From assembly GCF_000003195.3 (NCBI RefSeq), contig NC_012870.2:13384501-13448500 (forward strand): DNA of 64,000 nucleotides, given 5' to 3'. This stretch comes from Sorghum bicolor (lineage: Eukaryota > Streptophyta > Magnoliopsida > Poales > Poaceae). Within the stretch, counting starts at the first letter, position 1, and every line of letters begins with the position of its first letter. Shown here piece after piece: positions 34,828-47,332 of this stretch. Both the position numbers and the translations under genes were made by a program. The notes under the pieces were generated by a model. It did not search any database. It saw nothing but the letters and a program-made list of their open reading frames with translations, and was not told the DNA's origin.

Positions 34828-37800
34828 TTACCTCGATGTGAAGAAAGATAGAAATTGCCGTGTTGCTTGACTTCGTCTCCTTTTTCTCAGCCTGCCAGTG
34901 GACAACAGAGGCGCATCTTGCCTTTTTTTTTTGCATCTATTGTCTCATCCTAACACAAGCACTTGTAGATTTTATTTTTGATTTGTTTGCGGTGATTTCT
35001 AAAACTAAACGATTCTATTTCATGTTGGTGCAAGATGCGTTTGTGATAAATATTTCCTTTTCTAGATTGATGATCTGAGTAAATTTTTTCTAACTTATAT
35101 TGCAGGGATGGGGATCCCATCGGGGATGGATTCCCCGCTCGGGTTTGGGGATGGACTTTGTAATATATGGTTTTTGGTTTAGTTCGTTGCTAGGTCTGAA
35201 ATCTGGATTCGGTTTAGAGCTCTTTTTTAACTCGATTAGGATCTTTGGCTGATTTGTTCTTTCCTTCTCGTCCCCGTCCAAGCCCTCCACCTCGGCTGCC
35301 GCCGACCACTCCGACTCCGCCGACGACTCCGACGAGCAGTCTGGATTTGGATTTGGATGGATTTGCATATTTTGATTCAATCTCGATTTGGTTTTTTGCC
35401 TTACATGTAGATTGCAAATTTGGAAAAAAAAACCTTCATTATAGATTTGAGTTACCAGAGGAAGTCTTGTTACCTTCGGAGTGGGAGATTGTTACGGAAG
35501 TGGGGAGAAGCCAGACGAAAATTCCGTCCAGACGAAATTTTTGGCTGAAAATATATATATATATATAGAGGTATAGATTATCAAAATCTACCGAAAGCTG
35601 TATAGAGGTGTATATTCATTCCTAACAACTCTGCTTGGGACACGTGAATTTCAAACAATTTATACAGGAATTTTCTAGGAATCAATTCAATTTCATAATA
35701 AAAAAAATGCATGAAAGAAAAAAAATCCACGTGTTCGCTGTGGCTGTTCGGATCGTAGGATTACTTATTATGAGTATTTAGAAAAGATTGGCTTTAAGTT
35801 ACCACTCAGTTAATGATTCTTTTACTACAATTATTTGCACGGTACACAAATCTCATCCTTCCATCGGTCTCCCAGATTTTACCGGATCTGCTAAACTCGT
35901 CATACTACTTACTATAATAAGATCAAGCGTACTAATTATTCTAATAAGATCATCGAATGCAACGCGAAGCACTTGCACATATAAATAAACAAACCGAGTT
36001 CAAGGCTCTAGAGCTGTGATTTATGCTGGCCAACTTCAACTGTGATACCAGCGATGACCTCAGAGCACCGCCTGCTGCATCTCGTGGCTATAATCAAGCA
36101 GTGCGTAAGAATAGCTCAGACACATAACAAATTCAAGCCGAAACAAGTCCTACACATGGCAACTGAGCTCAGAGAATGGTTGAATGATAACATCTCTGCA
36201 GATCCACCAATGCAGACAAGTCTAGACCATACAGATAGGCAAAATGCAATACTGGTCACAGTCACAAGCCAGTTACTACACCATTGTCACTAAATTTGAA
36301 AGAACAAAGAAACTTAAGTAGCACTGGGGTCGCTGACTTCATATTACTTTGCAGTAGTCTCAAATGACGATTGCCTTTGTAGAACCTAGCAGAAACAAGA
36401 AATATATCAGTCAGTGGTTTTTGTGCTTACTGAAACAAGAAACATCCAATTAGAGCAGCAAATGGACAAAAAAACAGACGTATTCAATATGATATCCAAA
36501 CCAAGGTCCAAGGTCTTCCACACCAAATTCAATACTACACTCGCATAGAGAATATACCACACTTGTATGACAATGTATCACACAACTCTATTAACAGATC
36601 CTTAATAATAAAAATGCATATGAGAAAATCAGGTTAGAACGATACACCAACAAATAGTGCAGAAAACAAAATTAAAACTTGCTTACCATGTCCATATAAC
36701 AAAATAGCATATCATTACCAAATTCATCAAGTACCACAGGCTACATTTAACGGGCATTAATCAATCTAGACGAGACAAAATAATTCCAAGGGTCAGGTTA
36801 TCACACACATAAATCATCATTGTACTCATCAACCAATCAATCACCTAATGGTGAAAACTGAGAATGGAAATCAGCCATAACTGTGAAAAAATCAAAGTCT
36901 CATAAGTTTGCACTTTCACAAAAAAAAAGTAATAGTCCATTTGAGCTACATATACGTCCTTCAACATGTCCTCATAAAGTTGTGATTAGGTCTTTGAATT
37001 CCAAAGCACAGAATTCCAGATGGGTAGCAGGAGAATAAACCTGTCTCAAATGTTTGAACTTAATTACATAAGCTTAAATCTCTGATGATGAATTGTGCCT
37101 CAAGGCAATGAAAGAGTCAAATTTAAGATATGCAATAAGGTTTTTTTTATTAAAAATAGAAAGAAAGAAGGAAGGAAGACAGATCAAACAATAATGAGTT
37201 CCCAGATCCCACTGACATAGAAGTATACAACCAGGATGGACTAGCGATGGTCCAGGTTGCTTTGCAAACATAAAATCGAGATCCGGGTACTTGTTTACTT
37301 TCTTCAATTGTGAAGCTCTAAGGGCAGTCCCAACACACAGTTTATATGGGTAGTTTATAGGAGAGAGCCAAACAAAATTCCTTTTAGACCTAACCTTTGC
37401 AATGCATGGCTTCCATAGTAGTTTCTATGCATAGAAAAATTTAATAACTTCGTACATGCACTACAAAGAGAGACAGAGATTGATCTGCTGTGGCAACTGG
37501 CAAGCAAGTGTTTGGCCATCATGCTATTACACTATCGAGTTAAAAAAAGAGTTTAGACTCAACCATTGTGGATATGAAAAATTCACTGCAAAGAAATTTC
37601 ACGTTTGTTCATATGAAAAATCATTAGGGAACAAGCAAGGCTTTTATTTTGCGCAGAGACAGAACATAAATATACCATAAAAAGTGGGTTACAACAATTG
37701 GGGGTCAATTATTTCTTCAGAAACTGAATGGACAACAGTTTCTCCAGTAACTGATTCGAGCCAGTAGCAGAAGCTAATCTAGACTAGTCACAACTTAGCA

Positions 37801-38100
37801 GAAGTGCAGAACAGAACACATCCTAGCCAAAGCATGCATATAAGAATCATACCATTCAGACCACTAGCGGCAGAAGAATAGGCAGCTAGGCCAACAGCTA
37901 TGAGCACCGGCGACCAGAGCACCAGTGTTTCACCTTGTACCCAAAGTATGCTTCTATGATCTTTCAACTTGCTCTACTCTAGCTGGTCGATTCATTCTTG
38001 CAGAGAAATTGGGATCATGAAACCTTGGGTAAGAGCAATTGGGGATGGATTTTGGCAAGTAGATGATAGGTGGAGCTTGTTCACCAATCAGATGGAGACG
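34828..38100. other. Gene-poor region
   Basis: AT-rich with no recognisable coding sequence. A frame at 36042-36293 (83 codons, plus) shows no domain. GGGGAT/ATCCCC-type repeats near 34.4 and 35.1 kb suggest decayed transposon ends. The 36-38 kb part may include 3'-UTR exons of the TOM6-like gene, which has a donor after its stop codon. Confidence 0.4.
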
Positions 38101-38111
38101 GTTTGAGCTGC

Positions 38112-38460
38112 GCACAAGACTGGCGTAGGATGTGCACCTCCACACATAGTGGACTGTGGTGGCGCATCGGCTGCGGCTGCAGTGGATCCAGAAGCAAAGA
38201 GAAAAGGCATGGATGGACACCTGATGTCAGTGTGTGAGACCGGTGTAGGATGTACTCCACACACAGTGGACTGCAGTGGCGCATCGGCTGCGGCTACGGT
38301 GGATCGATAAGCGAGGAGAAAAGCCATGAATGGATACCTGCGCATGAGACCAGCGTAGGATGTGCACCTCCACACAGTGGACTGCGGTGGCACATCGGCT
38401 GTGGCTGCGTTGGATCCAGAAGCGAGAAGAAAAGGCATGGATGGATACCCGATGTCAGCA
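38112..38460. repeat. Minisatellite, about three units of 110-120 bp
   Basis: The word GTAGGATGT starts at 38125, 38245 and 38355 (spacings 120 and 110). The units share CCACACA.AGTGGACTG, GGCGCATCGGCTG and GGATCCAGAAGC segments. Several frames on both strands remain open across all units (116 codons minus, 97 and 101 plus), giving repetitive hypothetical peptides. No promoter or splice evidence shows that any is translated. Confidence 0.8.
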
Positions 38461-39177
38461 TGCGCAGGGAGAGGATTTTGGCAGCAGCACTCTCAGCAGC
38501 AGGGAGGGAGGTTGTGGGAGCATGGGATCTAAGGCCGATATAAATGATGCCACCATGCCCAACACAGAATGGATTGGATTGTATCTTGCGCCTTCAATGC
38601 GCGTTAATACTCTGTTTCTTGATGTAGAAACGGTTTCTCTATTTTCTCTTCTCTCCCTTCAATAAATACTTTGTCACATTAACAAAAATGCTTACCTAGC
38701 AGGATAATAAATACACGTAGAAGCTAACCTAGTTTCTGCATTGTGAATGCCCTAACAATTCAAACATAAGAGTAATAAACATTAAATAATACTTAATACC
38801 ATATCAACAGACACCTAATCAAGACCGCTAACTCAAAGAAACCCACCAGTGAACTAAAACACCTAATGTAACAATTCATCTGGTCAATTCTTCTTGGAAT
38901 TGCAGAATTTAAACTATGATGACCTAGTGCCACACTGATTTATCCAACAAAGGATGGCGAATCCAAGTCAACAAATCGTTCAATCAGAACCTATAATGCG
39001 ACAGGAACGAGCTAAAGACCGACTGCGGTTCATCTACCGTGAACACAAAACAAAATCGCTGCGAACCACACGCAATCACAGAGACCTATCAATCCCCACA
39101 AGCCTGTTGCGATAAAGGGGGGTCAAACGGACGCAAGGCAACGAATCTCCTATTGAGGGGAGGAGAAGGACCGGGGG

Positions 39178-39192
39178 AGGGGGGGGGGGGGC
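39178..39192. repeat. poly-G tract next to the TOM6-like splice donor
   Basis: A run of about 13 G on the plus strand (preceded by GGGGGA) starting a few bases inside the predicted 3'-UTR intron of the TOM6-like gene. Confidence 0.8.
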
Positions 39193-39226
39193 CTCACCTT
39201 TGGAGGTGGCATGGGAACTGAGGGGC

Positions 39227-39397
39227 CTAGAGCTCGAGCTTGAGCTCCTGGACATCGCCGTCGCGGGTGAGGAAGTGGAGGATGTAGGGGGCGGCGCGGA
39301 TGACGGCGGCGCAGGAGGCCATGATGACGAGGTGCGACCGCAGCTGCTTGTACGCAGCCTCCTTGCTCGGGCGACGCGGGACCGCGCCGAGGAACAT
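39227..39397 (-). CDS. TOM6: Mitochondrial import receptor subunit TOM6 homologue
   Basis: A 56-residue single-exon ORF, too short for most gene finders: starts MFLGAVPRRPSKEAAYKQLR, continues through the hydrophobic segment SHLVIMASCAAVIRAAPYIL and ends HFLTRDGDVQELKLEL. Plant TOM6 is 54 residues with the same architecture: MF start, basic K/R-rich stretch, KQLR, one transmembrane span containing VIRAAPY, acidic short tail. It is a small stabilising subunit of the outer-membrane TOM complex. After the stop there is a good donor (CCAAAG|GTGAGG, exon end 39198), so a 3'-UTR intron is likely. The gene is GC-rich, unlike its AT-rich surroundings. Confidence 0.88.
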   Translation of the reverse strand: MFLGAVPRRPSKEAAYKQLRSHLVIMASCAAVIRAAPYILHFLTRDGDVQELKLEL

Positions 39398-39539
39398 CTT
39401 GTTTCGCGTCTCTTTCTCCGAATCCGATCGGCGGCGAGGGTTTCGAGCTGTGGAGGCTGTGCGGCTTAAACCCTAGGGATCCGATGCGGTTGCTGCAGAG
39501 AAGAAGGAGAGGGGGTTCGGGTCGTTTTTACGCGCTGGT

Positions 39540-39575
39540 CTTTCGGAGTCGAGTGGGCCTCCGGCCCAAATGGGT
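39540..39575 (-). promoter_or_regulatory. Site II motifs upstream of the TOM6-like gene
   Basis: TGGGCC at 39554-39559 and GGCCCA at 39563-39568, about 160 bp upstream of the ATG. These TGGGCY elements are typical of plant nuclear genes for mitochondrial machinery and support the TOM6 assignment. Confidence 0.6.
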
Positions 39576-41165
39576 TGACCGATTGCTATGTCGTTCGCCG
39601 TAAAACACATTTTTTGATGTAATTGGTGAAAATTTTATTAAAATCATATTAAAATTTATAAAGGTTTTTTTCAGTTTTTTTTAAAAAAATATAAGTATAG
39701 TTTTATAAATGGTTTTCATGATTGCACCAAAAATATGATTTACACTAAATTCTAGAAAACGCCATAACGTAACAAACACAAATCTGGAAAGTGCCCAATG
39801 ATGATGATGGTGATAATGATGCAAAATAATAAAAGGAGTGAAACGAAACTTTAGTGCACAAAAAAGTCTCAGTTTGTTTTAGGGGTTGCTTAGATAAACA
39901 CATTCAAACTCAAGAGGGAAATGAACTAACTCCCCAAATCATGAATCTCTCACAATGTTTTTGGCGATTAATCCCTCCATCTCAAAATATTGTTGCCCTA
40001 AGTTTAGACTAAATCAAACTTAAAAAAGTTTTATTAGGTTTATATCTATATTTGCATCTCAAATATGGGTTGTTAATAAAATATTTATTATTTCTATTAT
40101 GATATTTATTACGCAACATTAACATTAGTATCTTTTGTACATATAGTGACAAACTTGATATTGGATTGACTCCAAAGTGATAGTAACATTATTTTTGGAA
40201 CGAACGAAGTCGGAGAGAATTGAGATGGAAATTTGATATTTAGTCTCATTCGTTTATTTTGCTCGTAAGTCATGATGTACATTGAAGATGCGACTACTAA
40301 AAGCACAACTTCCACTCAAATGCCACGTCTGCCTAGGAAGTAAACGATGGGAGCTCGCCATCTAAACTGATCACATTCTCCTTCCCACTAAAACCATTAC
40401 TCTCATATAACCCAAAAAAATTATCGAAACCTCAATATTTGAACCCTCTCATTCCCTCTTTCCAATTACTCCCAACCAAATGAGCTATCAAGCACACCAA
40501 TTTACGTGGCATATATAGATTTATCTAACCATAATATTCCGAATACTTCACATTTTTTAAATATTATTAAACGTTGATAATTTTTCATAAAATCAATAAT
40601 TTAAATTAGTTTGACGTTGATCAAAATTAGAATTGCATTATTTCCCACCGTAGGTAGTACGTTGTTGCCAAGTCTTCACTTTCGTCGTTTGAGACACTTC
40701 CAACTCCCGTCGTTGATCGACCTCGTTGTCTCTTGTTTTTCAACTCCAGTGAAATTCAAAGGTATATAATTTCAAACCAGGAATCCTCGCTGGTGACATA
40801 TTTTGGTGGTATATGTAATAAGCAAGTTGTTTTCAACTTTGGCACAATGTTCAAATCATTCCTTGGTCCATTTTAAGAAATTCTAGAGGGAAAAAAAGAG
40901 AAAAGAATGAAAGAAGGCCAGCCGGTGAAGCGGCAACTCAAGTTGATCGTCCAAATTACTACACCCTCTGTTTAAGTTGATCTTTTAAATTAACGTTTTC
41001 TGTGTTCTAAATTATAAGCCTTTTTGATTTTTCAAATATATCAAATTTGTTATGATTTAGACAGAATACTAAATATATAGTAAATTTGATGTACCAAAAC
41101 AGTCAAAATGATCTATAATTTGGAACGAAAGGAATAATAATAATTATTATTTTTTAAAAAAAGAG
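39576..41165. other. Intergenic region with two degenerate Stowaway-like repeats
   Basis: About 39970-40210 (TCCCTCCATCTCAAAATATT to ATTTTTGGAACGAACGAAG) and 40965-41134 (ACACCCTCTGTTTAAG... to AATTTGGAACGAAAGG) resemble decayed Stowaway MITEs. The rest is AT-rich with no coding sequence seen. The right end is the 3' UTR side of the ARIADNE gene. Confidence 0.45.
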
Positions 41166-44100
41166 TCAAGCCGGCAACTCGTGGGCCTTGCTGGGGCCGC
41201 CCTGCTGGTACGCCACGATGGACATGGGCTCGACGAGCATCGGCAGCAGCTCGTCCTGGATGCATCCGTACATCTTGCCGCAGTGCGCCTCGACGACCCG
41301 GACGAGGTTGGTGACGTCCTGCTTCGCCTGCAGGATCTCCGGCTCCGGCAGCTCAGGCACGTCCGTCGTCTCCAGCAGCTTGGACAGCCGCTCCACGTTG
41401 CCCTCCACCTGCTCCTGGTAGTCCTCGAACAGCGCCTGCTTCTTCGCCATGGACAGCGTCGCCGTCGCCTCGGCGTCGAACATGTAGTAGGCGAACGCGT
41501 AGGAGCGCGCCAGCACCTGCCGGCACCGCAGCAGGCTCCCGTGCGCGTCGCCCAGCCACGCCGCGTCCCTGGTCAGGACGCCGCCGCTCCGCTCCAGCGT
41601 CAGCGCGCGCCCGGCGACCGCCGGCCCCAGCTTGTCGTGCTCCGCCCTGTACGAGAAGTCGTGCGCGTGGAACCGCTGGTAGTAGTGCTCGTACCGCCGC
41701 ACCTGCCGCTTGGCGTCGTCCACCTTCCTCTTCTCCTCCCCCTTCTCGAAGCGGTTGCAGCTGTGGTTGTTGATCCTAGTCCATGTGTGTGCAAACCCTG
41801 TGGCGCCGCCGCACAGCCAACTGCATGCATCAGCGACGAACAGTAGCCATGACTTTTCGGACAAGCGAACAGCGCCATTATAACAGTGAGCGAGGAGATG
41901 GAGCTTAGTTTAATTATTACCAGAAATGCTGGCCGCATTGGCAGGTCATAAGGTTGCAGCCGTCGATCTTGTCGATGGGCCTGAAGCACTTGGGGCAGCT
42001 CTTGGTGTTGGCGAGGAGCCACCGGACGTTCTCGGCCTCGCCCTGGCTCTTGGCCTCCCAGCGCTCCCACATGGCGCACGGGCACGGCGAGTGCGCGGCC
42101 GCGGCGCACCGGAAGCAGAAGCTGACGCCGCAGGGGCACGACACCTCGCACAGCGGCTCCGCCTCGTCGGCGGCGTCCACGCGGATGGCGCGGCCGCAGT
42201 GCGGAACGCTGGGGCACCACTTCACGGCGCCGTTGTCGTCCACGTACGACCGGAGGAGCAGGTCGTGGAGCCGCCGTGCCGCGGCGGGGTCCCGGCGGCC
42301 CAGGAGCCGCTGCACCACGGCCTCGTCGCAGATGGCGGGGCACCTGAACCCCATGCACCGGATCTGTTTCTTGCCCAGGTCGAGCGCGGCGACGAAGTGC
42401 TGCGTCCAGCAGTCGTTGCAGAAGGAGTGGCCGCAGTCCATGGTGGAGACGTGGCGCGGCGACGAGTCCTCGAAACACACCTCGCACAGCACCCTGCTGC
42501 TGCTGCTGCTGCTGCTCGTCTCCTGTTGCTGTAGCACGACGCCGGCCTCCATGAGCATGCGTTCTTGCCCTTTCCTCTCCAGGTGGTCACCGAGGCAATC
42601 GGTGTTCCACCGGCAGTGGATGAGGAGAGCACGCGCGTGGTGCTGCTTTATGTTGAACAGGCCCATCACCATGGACAGGTCTTGTTGCTGCAGATGTATA
42701 GAGGACACAAGGAAGGCTGTACTAATCACTAAACTGATGCTTACTAGAAGATTATATTAAGCAAATATAATAGGTTCACTAATCTCTTAGGGGCTAATAA
42801 GGCTCCTTTTCAAATTGAAAGTTGATTATCCAAGCACAAACAGGAATAGGGGAAAGCAGGATAACTATAGTACCATATATAGCACCTCAAATCCTATGGG
42901 ATGAAAATAAAAACAAAAACAGCTTGCATTAAGCACAAAAACACAGGAATCTGGAAAAAAGAGAGAAGATGTAAAGAAGGTTTTTTAAGAAGTTGACTGA
43001 TGCTTACTGAGCGTCTCCAAGAGTTTGACAAATTTTACTTGGCAAATCTTGTGATTTGACAAGTGCTTAAACTATATGACAAGTGAAAAAAGATTGTATC
43101 TCCAATAGTTTGCCATTTAGGCTTGATAAAATTAAAAAACTAGGCCCACTTCTAAACTAGATGAACTAATTTTTACCATCGCCTCATCTTATCATAGTGT
43201 ATGCAAAGCTGCTTTTGCTCGGGAACTTTCAATCTATGGCCCTGTGTAGATGCAAAATCTGTTTGGATTTTGACACTATAGTATTTTCGTTTGTATTTGA
43301 CAAATATTGTCTAATTATAGAGTAACTAGACTTAAAAGATTTGTCTCGTGATTTATAGGTAAAGTATGCAATTAGTTTTTTATCTATATTTAATATTTTA
43401 TGTATATGTTGCAAGATTTGATGTGACATAGAATCTCTTGTAAACTTTAGAATTTTTAAGTGTATTTAAACATGTCCTATGTGCAACGAGGACATGTGAC
43501 ATCCCTTTCCGGCCATCAGAGTTGATGTGACAAACAATTTGATGCATTTTGATGGGATCACGTGTTGGCCGAAGTGATGCAGTGCAGGGCGTCCCCTCGC
43601 CGCTAGGCCGGCCGGTTCTAAACATATGCATTTAATTGGCGCCGAAGATGAGCAGGTGGCGGTCCTACGCAGGATGGCAAGCCAAACTCACACGCAAATA
43701 TGCGCGGATTCAGCTCAAGATACCAACTCCTCAGATTACACAAAGTCAGTTACCAAGCTGTTGGACCATGATTTTTTATGTTTTGCCAAAACAAACAAGG
43801 ATAGCAAGTGCTTTTAGCAAACTCTTGAAGATGTTTTAAATTATTACGCATATATAATGTGTTCAAATTGAAAGTAGGATTATCCAAGCATAGGAATCAG
43901 AAAGCAGGACTGCAGTCCCGTAGCACCTCATCAGATCCTATGGAATGTAAAAATGAAAATTGTTTTCATGAAGCAGAGAACAAAAGGAATTTGAGAAAGA
44001 TGTAAAAGGTTTTTTCCAAGAAGCTGGACTAATGTTAGAGATTCTTCAAATTTCTTGTAGTAATAGATTTGTTATGAATTCTGGAGGTCCAATACTTAGG

Positions 44101-46053
44101 TAGGGCACCCATAGAATTTTTCAAATAGGATTAATTTTAGTACAGGATTCCTCCTTTGTTCATTGTTACAAAGGAGTTACAAACATGAAACACATGTAGG
44201 AGAAGGTGCATATTTTGATTGATAAATAACATGTCAGTAATCAGTTAACTCTTAAGAATGCCTAGTCAAGCCAGAACATTACCTGCGCCACCGAAAGAGA
44301 GTCCTTCTTAATGGCCTGCAACAAGAGGAACAAAATTGATTTATTGATCTTGTCAAAGTAGCAATAGTAGTTGAGAAAACAACATCAAGAAAAAACTTGT
44401 AAAAGAAACCAAGATTGTAATTTTCTTGAGGTCACGGATTAAAGTTTTAATCTTTTTTCTTTTATTTTTTGGTTGAAGCTTTTTTTAGAATTCTCTCTTT
44501 TTTTCCTTAACATATACCAATACATTTCTGTCACCAGTCTAGTAGAAGTCTAAACCCAAAGCATGTGAAAACTAAAGATGTATGTGCCCCCAATGAGGGG
44601 CCATATACACACAAGATTAAAGTTCTGGTGGTGATACAGGTGAAATTTGTTCTCAGTAATCAGTGATTAAGTTGCACAGAGTTATTAATAATTTAAATTC
44701 TCAATGCAAATCATCATAAACAAATACAAAGTTACTGCCATAGTCGGCATTAAATATGGTTCTTAATGCGTATATATTTAGGCCAGTCTTAATGCATATT
44801 TCATGGGAGTGTCATGCACATTAAATAGGGTGCCACATAAGCAAAATTGCTGACTTGGCAGAGTCATTAAATGAAGGAGTTTCATCAGATGAGAGAGGAG
44901 TTTCATCCCCATGAAACTCTTGTGGCTCGGTTACCTAGTTTATAGTCTTGTTAACTGTATCATGAAACTATGCATTGAGACTGGCCTTAGTACCAGTGAC
45001 CGAATGACGACTTCCAAACTTTTCAATGAGCTAGTGTGTTTCAGCCAAGGTCTTATTACGTAAATAAGCTCCACCTAAAAAAATGTTGTTAGCTTACATG
45101 ATTTATTATGCAAGTTACGGAACCTCGAATGTATCTTATTGTTTTCACTTTCAAAGGTGTATACAGAAGGATTAAACCAAACCAAGTTCGTTTTATTACT
45201 TGGTTTGTTTCAGGAAAGAAACATTGGTTTCTATTAAAACACTAAATTGAGATTAAATTAGTCATCACAAGCAAAGCCAACTGGGCAAGAATTTATGAAA
45301 TCAACTGCTTAGTATCGATAATACTAGCACTGGCGGAGCTACCCATCGACCAACCTGGACGCCCCCCCCCCCCTCCCGCCCAAGAAAAAATTGTAAAGAG
45401 TTCAGCTCATTCAAATGTTTTGGATGTTCAAAGATGCAACAAATCAACAATTTCACTATGGTACGTACTGATCCGTCTAGAAGTCTAGCTAGAATCAAAC
45501 ACAAGCCTTCATGATCTTGAACTATTGATTGCAAACAACACAAGCCGCATCTAATTGCTTGAAGGCACCATGATAATATACTCCGTCGCTCACTAGTGTT
45601 GCCATACCACGTGGTAACCGCAACCTAACTATTGCTATACTGTAACAATTGGCCCTCCATTGGATTGACTGCGAGCTTCGCCACTGAATACTAGTGCATG
45701 ATAAACTTTTTTTAACCTTTGTTTAATTTTGTAGATTATTATAATTGCAACGACGACGAGAGGATTTGTAATAAATAGGGACACGATCAAAGGCCGCCGG
45801 ATTCGATCAAATCAAAGTTTTTTTATGCGTGGCGGATTCAGTCAAGATTTAAGACACTTATAATGGGAACCACAAAAGTTGGAGAGTCGCTGTCACTCAC
45901 CGAAATCTGCAGGGACCGCCGCGGCGGCATGTCATCCTCCTCCTGGTCCTGCCACCCCTCATCCTCATCGTCGTCCCCCGTCACCAGCTCCTCGTCTTCA
46001 TCACTGCCGTAGAAGTCGCTAGTATTGTACATGCGCGGCGGATGGTGCGGCAT
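41166..46053 (-). CDS. ARIADNE-type RBR E3 ubiquitin ligase (complete copy)
   Basis: Four coding exons, minus strand: 45901-46053, 44283-44315, 41921-42687, 41166-41820; 1608 nt, 535 residues, all phases closing. An acidic N terminus (DEDEELVTGDDDEDEG) is typical of ARI proteins. RING1 starts CEVC (130-133) and contains MDCGHSFCNDCW; the IBR contains KWCPSVPHCG and CPCGVSFCFRC. RING2 has CPKCFRPIDKIDGC with the presumed catalytic Cys at 306 (the position of HHARI Cys357), followed by NLMTCQCGQHFCWLC. The C-terminal helical Ariadne domain (HTW...HSCNRF onward) ends at 535. RBR ligases form a thioester on RING2 before ubiquitin transfer. A seven-serine run at 120-126 is encoded by an AGC repeat. 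Exon 3 spans both RING1 halves without the intron that its paralogue at 62456 has. Confidence 0.95.
43014..43835. mobile_element. Possible ~0.8-kb DNA element with a nested Tourist-like copy
   Basis: Left GAGCGTCTCCAAGAGTTTGA and right TAGCAAACTCTTGAAGATGT are approximate inverted repeats. A Tourist-like copy (about 43238-43476) is nested inside. Located in an intron of the ARIADNE gene. Boundaries approximate. Confidence 0.4.
44781..44986. mobile_element. MITE of the GGCCAGTCT...AGACTGGCC family
   Basis: 206 bp between perfect TTA duplications (44778-44780, 44987-44989); ends GGCCAGTCTTAATGCAT and ATGCATTGAGACTGGCC. In intron 1 of the ARIADNE gene. Confidence 0.88.
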
Positions 46054-46366
46054 CTTGGTCGCTTGTGGCGCAACAGGCGAGGTATGTAGGCTGCGAATTC
46101 AGGTCGGTGGCTGGCGGCGCGGCGGGCGAGGGAATAGGAATTCGTTAGAATGGGCAGAGTCGCAAGTTAGCGGCGGCGTCCCGGTTTTATCACCACGGCA
46201 TGCGGCCGCTCTGTCATGCGTCTCCTATTTCATCAGGATTCGTGATGGTCGAGACAGCCCATCTGTTTCCAAGGTTCAATTCCCAGACTGCTTATTCTCG
46301 TTCGATTCCTGTTTCTCCATCTCTATTCCTAACTTAAATTCCTTTCAATTCCCGTCTAGAACTTTA

Positions 46367-46602
46367 GTCCTTGTTTAGATTCAAAAAGTTTTTGACACTG
46401 TAGCACTTTCGTTCTTATTTGATAAACATTGTCTAATCATGGAGTAGCTAGATTTAAAAGATTCGTCTCACGATTTACAGTCAAACTATGCAATTAGTTT
46501 TTATTTTTATCTATATTTAATGCTTCATGCATGTGCCGCAAGATTCCATGTGACGAAGAATCTTAAAAAGTTTTTTATTTTTTGGGTGAACTAAACAAGG
46601 CC
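46367..46602 (+). mobile_element. Tourist-like MITE, copy I
   Basis: Flanked by TTA (46364-46366, 46603-46605); starts GTCCTTGTTTAG, ends ACTAAACAAGGCC. Same family as copies A and B. Upstream of the ARIADNE start. Confidence 0.85.
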
Positions 46603-46605
46603 TTA

Positions 46606-47027
46606 GTTCAAAAAAATGAAAAAAAAATAGATTCCCCATCACAGCGAATCTTGCGGCACATATATGGAGTATTAATATAAATAAAAAATACTAATTGCAC
46701 AGTTTGTCTGTACTTTGCGAGACGAATCTTTTGAGCCTAATTAGTTCATGATTGAACAATATTTATCAAATACAAACAAAAGTGCTACAATGTCCATTTA
46801 GTTCCAAAAAAATTGCAAAATGGACATTGTAGTATTTTCGTTTGTATTTGATAAATATTGTCCAATCATGGACTAACTAGGCTCAAAAGATTCGTCTCGC
46901 AAATTATAGGCAAACTGTATAATAAATTATTTTTTATCTATATTTAATACTTCTTGCATACGCCACAAGATTTGATGTGATAAAGAATCTAAATTTTTTG
47001 TAAATTTTTTCAAGAACTAAATAAGAC
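46606..47027. mobile_element. Two Tourist-like copies in inverted head-to-head arrangement
   Basis: A reverse copy (about 46606-46805) and a forward copy (about 46815-47027) meet at ACAATGTCCATTT...AAATGGACATTGT. Their bodies (ATTGTCCAATCATGG, AAAAGATTCGTCTCGC, TTGCGGCACAT) are complementary over roughly 190 nt, so a transcript through them could fold into a long hairpin. Confidence 0.75.
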
Positions 47028-47059
47028 CAGAGTGCCTAAAAAAAAATTGGAACTAAACA

Positions 47060-47330
47060 ACCTTGCTCACCTTTCTTATACCTCTATCTTCTCCCTCGGT
47101 CAGACACTCCTCTCTCTCTCATCCAACAATCGTCTCTCTTTATCCCTCTTTTTCTCTCTCTCTCTTCCTCTCTCTCCCTCAGATCCGACACTCGTCTCTC
47201 TCCAAATTTGAGCAATTTGTTTCCCCTTTCGAGCTCTTTCTCTCTCTCCAGAAAGCTCTCGGCCTCTTTCTGCCAAACGCTCTAGAGTCCCATCTCTCTC
47301 CCGTTCTTTTTCCATTTTTTTTACAATATT
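47060..47330. repeat. CT-rich low-complexity tract
   Basis: Many CTCTCTCTC runs on the plus strand. This leaves frames open on both strands without evidence of coding. Confidence 0.7.
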
Positions 47331-47332
47331 GG

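Noticed and set aside
36042..36293. 83-codon plus frame with a plausible-looking helical peptide
   Set aside because: No homology that I recognise, no promoter or splice signals, AT-rich context.
41600..42760. Long frames of 200-295 codons overlapping the ARIADNE RBR exon on both strands
   Set aside because: Shadows of a GC-rich true exon; only one frame shows the RING/IBR cysteines.
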